In this document: one piece after another, positions 60,621-64,000 of the stretch
Layout of the letters: each line of letters starts with the position of its first letter
Numbering within the stretch: the first letter of the stretch is position 1
Assembly (NCBI GenBank): GCA_000499405.2
Contig: HG738138.1
Location: forward strand, 24,085,097 to 24,149,096
Direction of reading: 5' to 3'
Source: Onchocerca volvulus
Lineage: Eukaryota; Nematoda; Chromadorea; Rhabditida; Onchocercidae
Length of the DNA stretch: 64,000 nt
Translations under genes and position numbers: made by a program
Notes under the pieces: model-generated
Told to the model about the DNA's origin: nothing
Databases searched by the model: none
Seen by the model: the letters and a program-made list of their open reading frames with translations, nothing else

Positions 60621-63600
60621 TGATCTAAAAAAAAAAATTGGGGTCAAATGAGATTGTTATCATCTCATCAACTTGTTTTTCCGATAAATCTGCACTTTCG
60701 CTCTTTCGACTATTTTCGAAAATTTCAAAATCAAAGTTTTTGAATACATCATTTTATAATAAGCATTATCTTAAAATTATTTTATAAATAAATATTTTCG
60801 ATCAATTTTAACAATTTTGAAATTGCGCATTTCTAATTCATTATGCTTTAAATCCGAAAAATCTATCAACATAATTAATTTAGAATTAATTTAATCGGTT
60901 AAAAACAATTATTGAAAAGTATATACTTCAGATTATCTTTTATCCTAAAAAATGTGTAAAAAGAAAAAAAAATAGATAAAGGTCAAAGTTCAGCATCAGG
61001 CGTTAAGAAACTGCTAGAAGAAAAATGTAAACGATGAGCATTTGTTTTGTCTCATCTGCACAAGCTGCAAATGGAAGAGAAAAGAAAGCGGCGATGAATG
61101 GTCAAAGTAATTTTGTTTGGATGGCTTAATCGTTAATGAAGAAAGGTCAGGTCATTCGTTGCAAAGAGGTCGAGCGGTCAGTCGGCTTCGATAAGATAAT
61201 TATTTGATGAGAATGGGTCAGTTTTGTCCAACCATTCATTTATTAATATGTAAATATTTGTATTGCATAATATGCGGGAAGAAAAGTTTTATTTTCCTTT
61301 TTTTTATTTTTTTTTTACTTTTCAATTCATATTTTTCAGTTATTTTAAACTTTCAACCTGAATTTTTATTAATTATTTCATTAAAAATTTTATAAAATTT
61401 AGATAAATTTTCCATATTTGCTCAACATTCCATAATTTATTCGTCACATTTTTTTTTTTTGATCGTTTTTTTTACTGATCATTATTGATCATCATTATTT
61501 TTTAATAAATCATTATTGATTAATGATCATTATTGATCATTATGTGTCCAAATCTAAGCCATTAATCGAGAAGATAACTTGTTTGAAGAAAATAATTTCA
61601 GAAATGACTTTAAAGATGAAATTTTTAACTTTTCAAAATAGCATTTTTTTTTTTTCAATCAATTACTGATTCATTATTGCTATTCTGTTATTTTATTATT
61701 TCTATTAATGTAAAGATTTATTAATTTTTTTAAAATTTTATCTATGTTATGATATTACCTCAACATCAATATTACACAATAAAATTGACAGTAAAAACTT
61801 AAATATCGAATTTTTACTTATTATTACCGTGATTGATACGTAAAGTAAGTTTAAATATTTGCTAATAGATAATATACAATGAATTTAAATTTTCATATTT
61901 TTAAGCAATATTTTCACTCATCCTTTGTATTGGATTTTAAAAAAAAGGCAAAAGTTTTGCAGAATTCTGAAATACATCGAAATATGAATATAATAACATT
62001 ACTGGCAAAATATTAGTAACAAATTAGCAATTAACATTTTCAAAACATTTTCTTTCAGCTTAAATTTGACTTTATCAAATGCTACTATTTTGATCATTTC
62101 AGGTTATCATAAGTTGCTTTTCGAAATAACCTTTAACCTTTTCTTATCATCTTCAAATTATTTCAAATTTCATCGGTTTGTTTAGTTATTAGAAATGAGC
62201 TATCAGTTTTTCTCTTCTCATACAGTATCCATTCACATTTGAATAAATTTTTAATGGCATATAAGCCAAGCTGTTTCCGCACCTGCCTTGCATTTTATAG
62301 TGGCCATGTGGCCAAATCTCAGATCCCACTGATCTTGCAAAATTATAGCCTAACTCATGGGTAAGTCATCATTTGGAATTATTTTATTAAGACACATGAA
62401 GATATTTTTTTCTTCTCTTCTTTTTATCCCTTCCTCTCCCTCCCCTCTCTCTCTCTCTTTCTCTCTCAGAGATTTTCTCTATTGCAATTTCTGTCTTATC
62501 AAAATTGCTGATCCAAAATTCACAAATATCCTCATTAAGAAAAGAATCTTTTGATAGCAATCAATTGTATTGGAAAAGCCACAAATCATTCTTTATGATT
62601 CTCATTTCGCATAATTTGAATGAATATTCTCCCTTTTTCCTTCGTTTCATGATTTTGTTAATTTTAAGTCATTTGAAAATGAAATTTGAAATTAAACAAA
62701 AGACATATTGAAATTATTGTAATAAATATACGAATTTTTGCATACAAACATTTTTGGCAGTCAATAATTTTTAGTTTTTTATTTCAAATTGCGTTTTTTT
62801 TCATCTTAGCATCAACAGAGGCGTAGATATTTGCGAACTTCACCATATCATCAAATTATCAAATATCAAATTACCAACAAATTTAGATGATCAAATTCGG
62901 ACTCATTTCTATTCGATTTCAATGCTCAAAATTCGTGCTTGTCTACTGCATCTACAACGAAAACAGAATGAAATAATTGAACAAATTCCAGTATAGGTAC
63001 TTTCCAGGTCAAAGCACAAAAATGTAAGATATTGATAACCAGAATACTAGTCAATCTTCGAAAATCAACATAGTATCGAGTAAAATGTGTAATATAATTG
63101 GAAAATAAAATTGTATTTAAAAAATCATTCCTCACTTCCATTAATACCAATTGATAAAATGCAGTCAAGATTTCGAAAAAAAAAAAAAAAATCATATTAT
63201 GTAAAATTCTTCGCCTTCTCATATACTTCACTATTATTACTTAATTTCGAATTTTCAAAATTTCTTCACTATGGTTTTCTTTCGTCGCACAAAAATTGTT
63301 TCTGAATAGTTCGATTAATATAGTAAATTTGTTCGAAAAAGAAACAATTTATCATTATCAAAGTACAAAAATACAAAAGATTAGCAGTTAGAATTTTTAG
63401 ACAATCAACACTAAATTAAATGAAATCTGCGATACAACTGAAAATCAAAATTTGAAATGATATTCAAACAATATCTTTGAAAAGTACAGTTCAAAAAATC
63501 AAATATTATCATCAGTTTTCATAAAAATGATAAAAAAAGAGAAGTGAATACCAATAATACGGTAAAAATCTAATTTAAGGAATTTCGAATCGCTTTTTCC

Positions 63601-64000
63601 TGCGAATAGCGGCAAATCTAACTCATGGATTACATCAATGATTCAACCCGTCAACCTTCCTTTCTGTTTCAAGTTTTGCGACAGAATTTCAAATCTTTCC
63701 AATCAATTCTAAATCAAACCAGTATCATTTAATGATAAAAACAGAGAACGTTAAAACACAATCAATAAAAGGCTGAAATTTTGACAGCGTATCATAAGCA
63801 CAAGCTCATATGAAATTAAAAATTACTGTAACTTCAGAAATTTAAATTGATGTGAAATTTGAAATTTTCCTTTGACACAGATTTTTTACATAATCATTAA
63901 TACATAACAGCTATACGAATAAGAACTTTTTTTTTTTTAAAGAAAACCAGAAATTTATTAATCTGATATGTTTATGTAGAAAAAAAAAAATCTGTATTAA

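Larger units (their letters stand above)
56942..64000. other. Upstream region of the vab-8-like gene, no gene seen
   Basis: No exon recognised in 7 kb on either strand. Contents: A/T homopolymers, a tandem pair of about 50 bases (59793-59896), a 24-bp perfect palindrome (60251-60274), diverged direct repeats (60372-60620), slightly GC-richer islands near 60000-60130 and 61000-61200 that could be promoter or enhancer sequence, and a C/T-rich tract near 62425-62468. Confidence 0.55.

Overview
This is eukaryotic DNA, most probably from a parasitic nematode and plausibly a filarial or other clade III species. It is very AT-rich and full of homopolymer A/T runs. Its genes are split into many small exons with GT-AG introns and short TTTTCAG/TTTTTAG acceptors, and every intact protein resembles a metazoan family. 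The species call is inference, because no rRNA or mitochondrial marker is present. Most long open frames in the window are chance frames in AT-rich DNA. The real genes were found by reading conserved protein segments across splice junctions and checking that the phase of every junction fits.

Layout: (1) 233-861, plus strand: last two exons of a SPARC/SMOC-type extracellular calcium-binding protein. (2) 3282-4649, minus: a complete four-exon HP1-like protein (chromodomain, nuclear-localisation-like linker, chromoshadow domain). (3) 4.9-6.2 kb: retroelement relic and a minisatellite. (4) 7540-27215, minus: complete 17-exon RTF1 gene (Paf1 complex; 709 aa) with a 13.1-kb intron. (5) 19353-21435, plus: a complete five-exon four-transmembrane MARVEL-type gene nested inside that intron on the opposite strand. 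(6) 28.6-31.0 kb: a decayed BEL/Pao LTR retrotransposon gag with tandem and inverted pieces. (7) 31763-56941, minus: complete 21-exon VAB-8/KIF26-type divergent kinesin (1014 aa) with a 7.9-kb first intron. (8) 57-64 kb: no gene seen; simple repeats and palindromes only.

Functional themes: two nuclear chromatin/transcription proteins (HP1-like reader, RTF1 elongation factor), one probable non-motile kinesin used in neuronal and cell migration in C. elegans, one membrane-trafficking-type tetraspan protein and one secreted matrix protein. There is no operon-like head-to-tail packing. From memory, the C. elegans relatives smoc-1, rtfo-1 and vab-8 all lie on chromosome V, so the window may keep an old linkage group; this was not checked.

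Main points for a second look: the HP1-like chromodomain has lost the loop that normally carries the third aromatic-cage residue; the kinesin has degenerate P-loop, switch I and switch II and uses a GC-AG intron inside the motor; the nested antisense MARVEL gene; an interstitial nematode telomere repeat; and several perfect palindromes or hairpins in introns. No wholly new system is evident.
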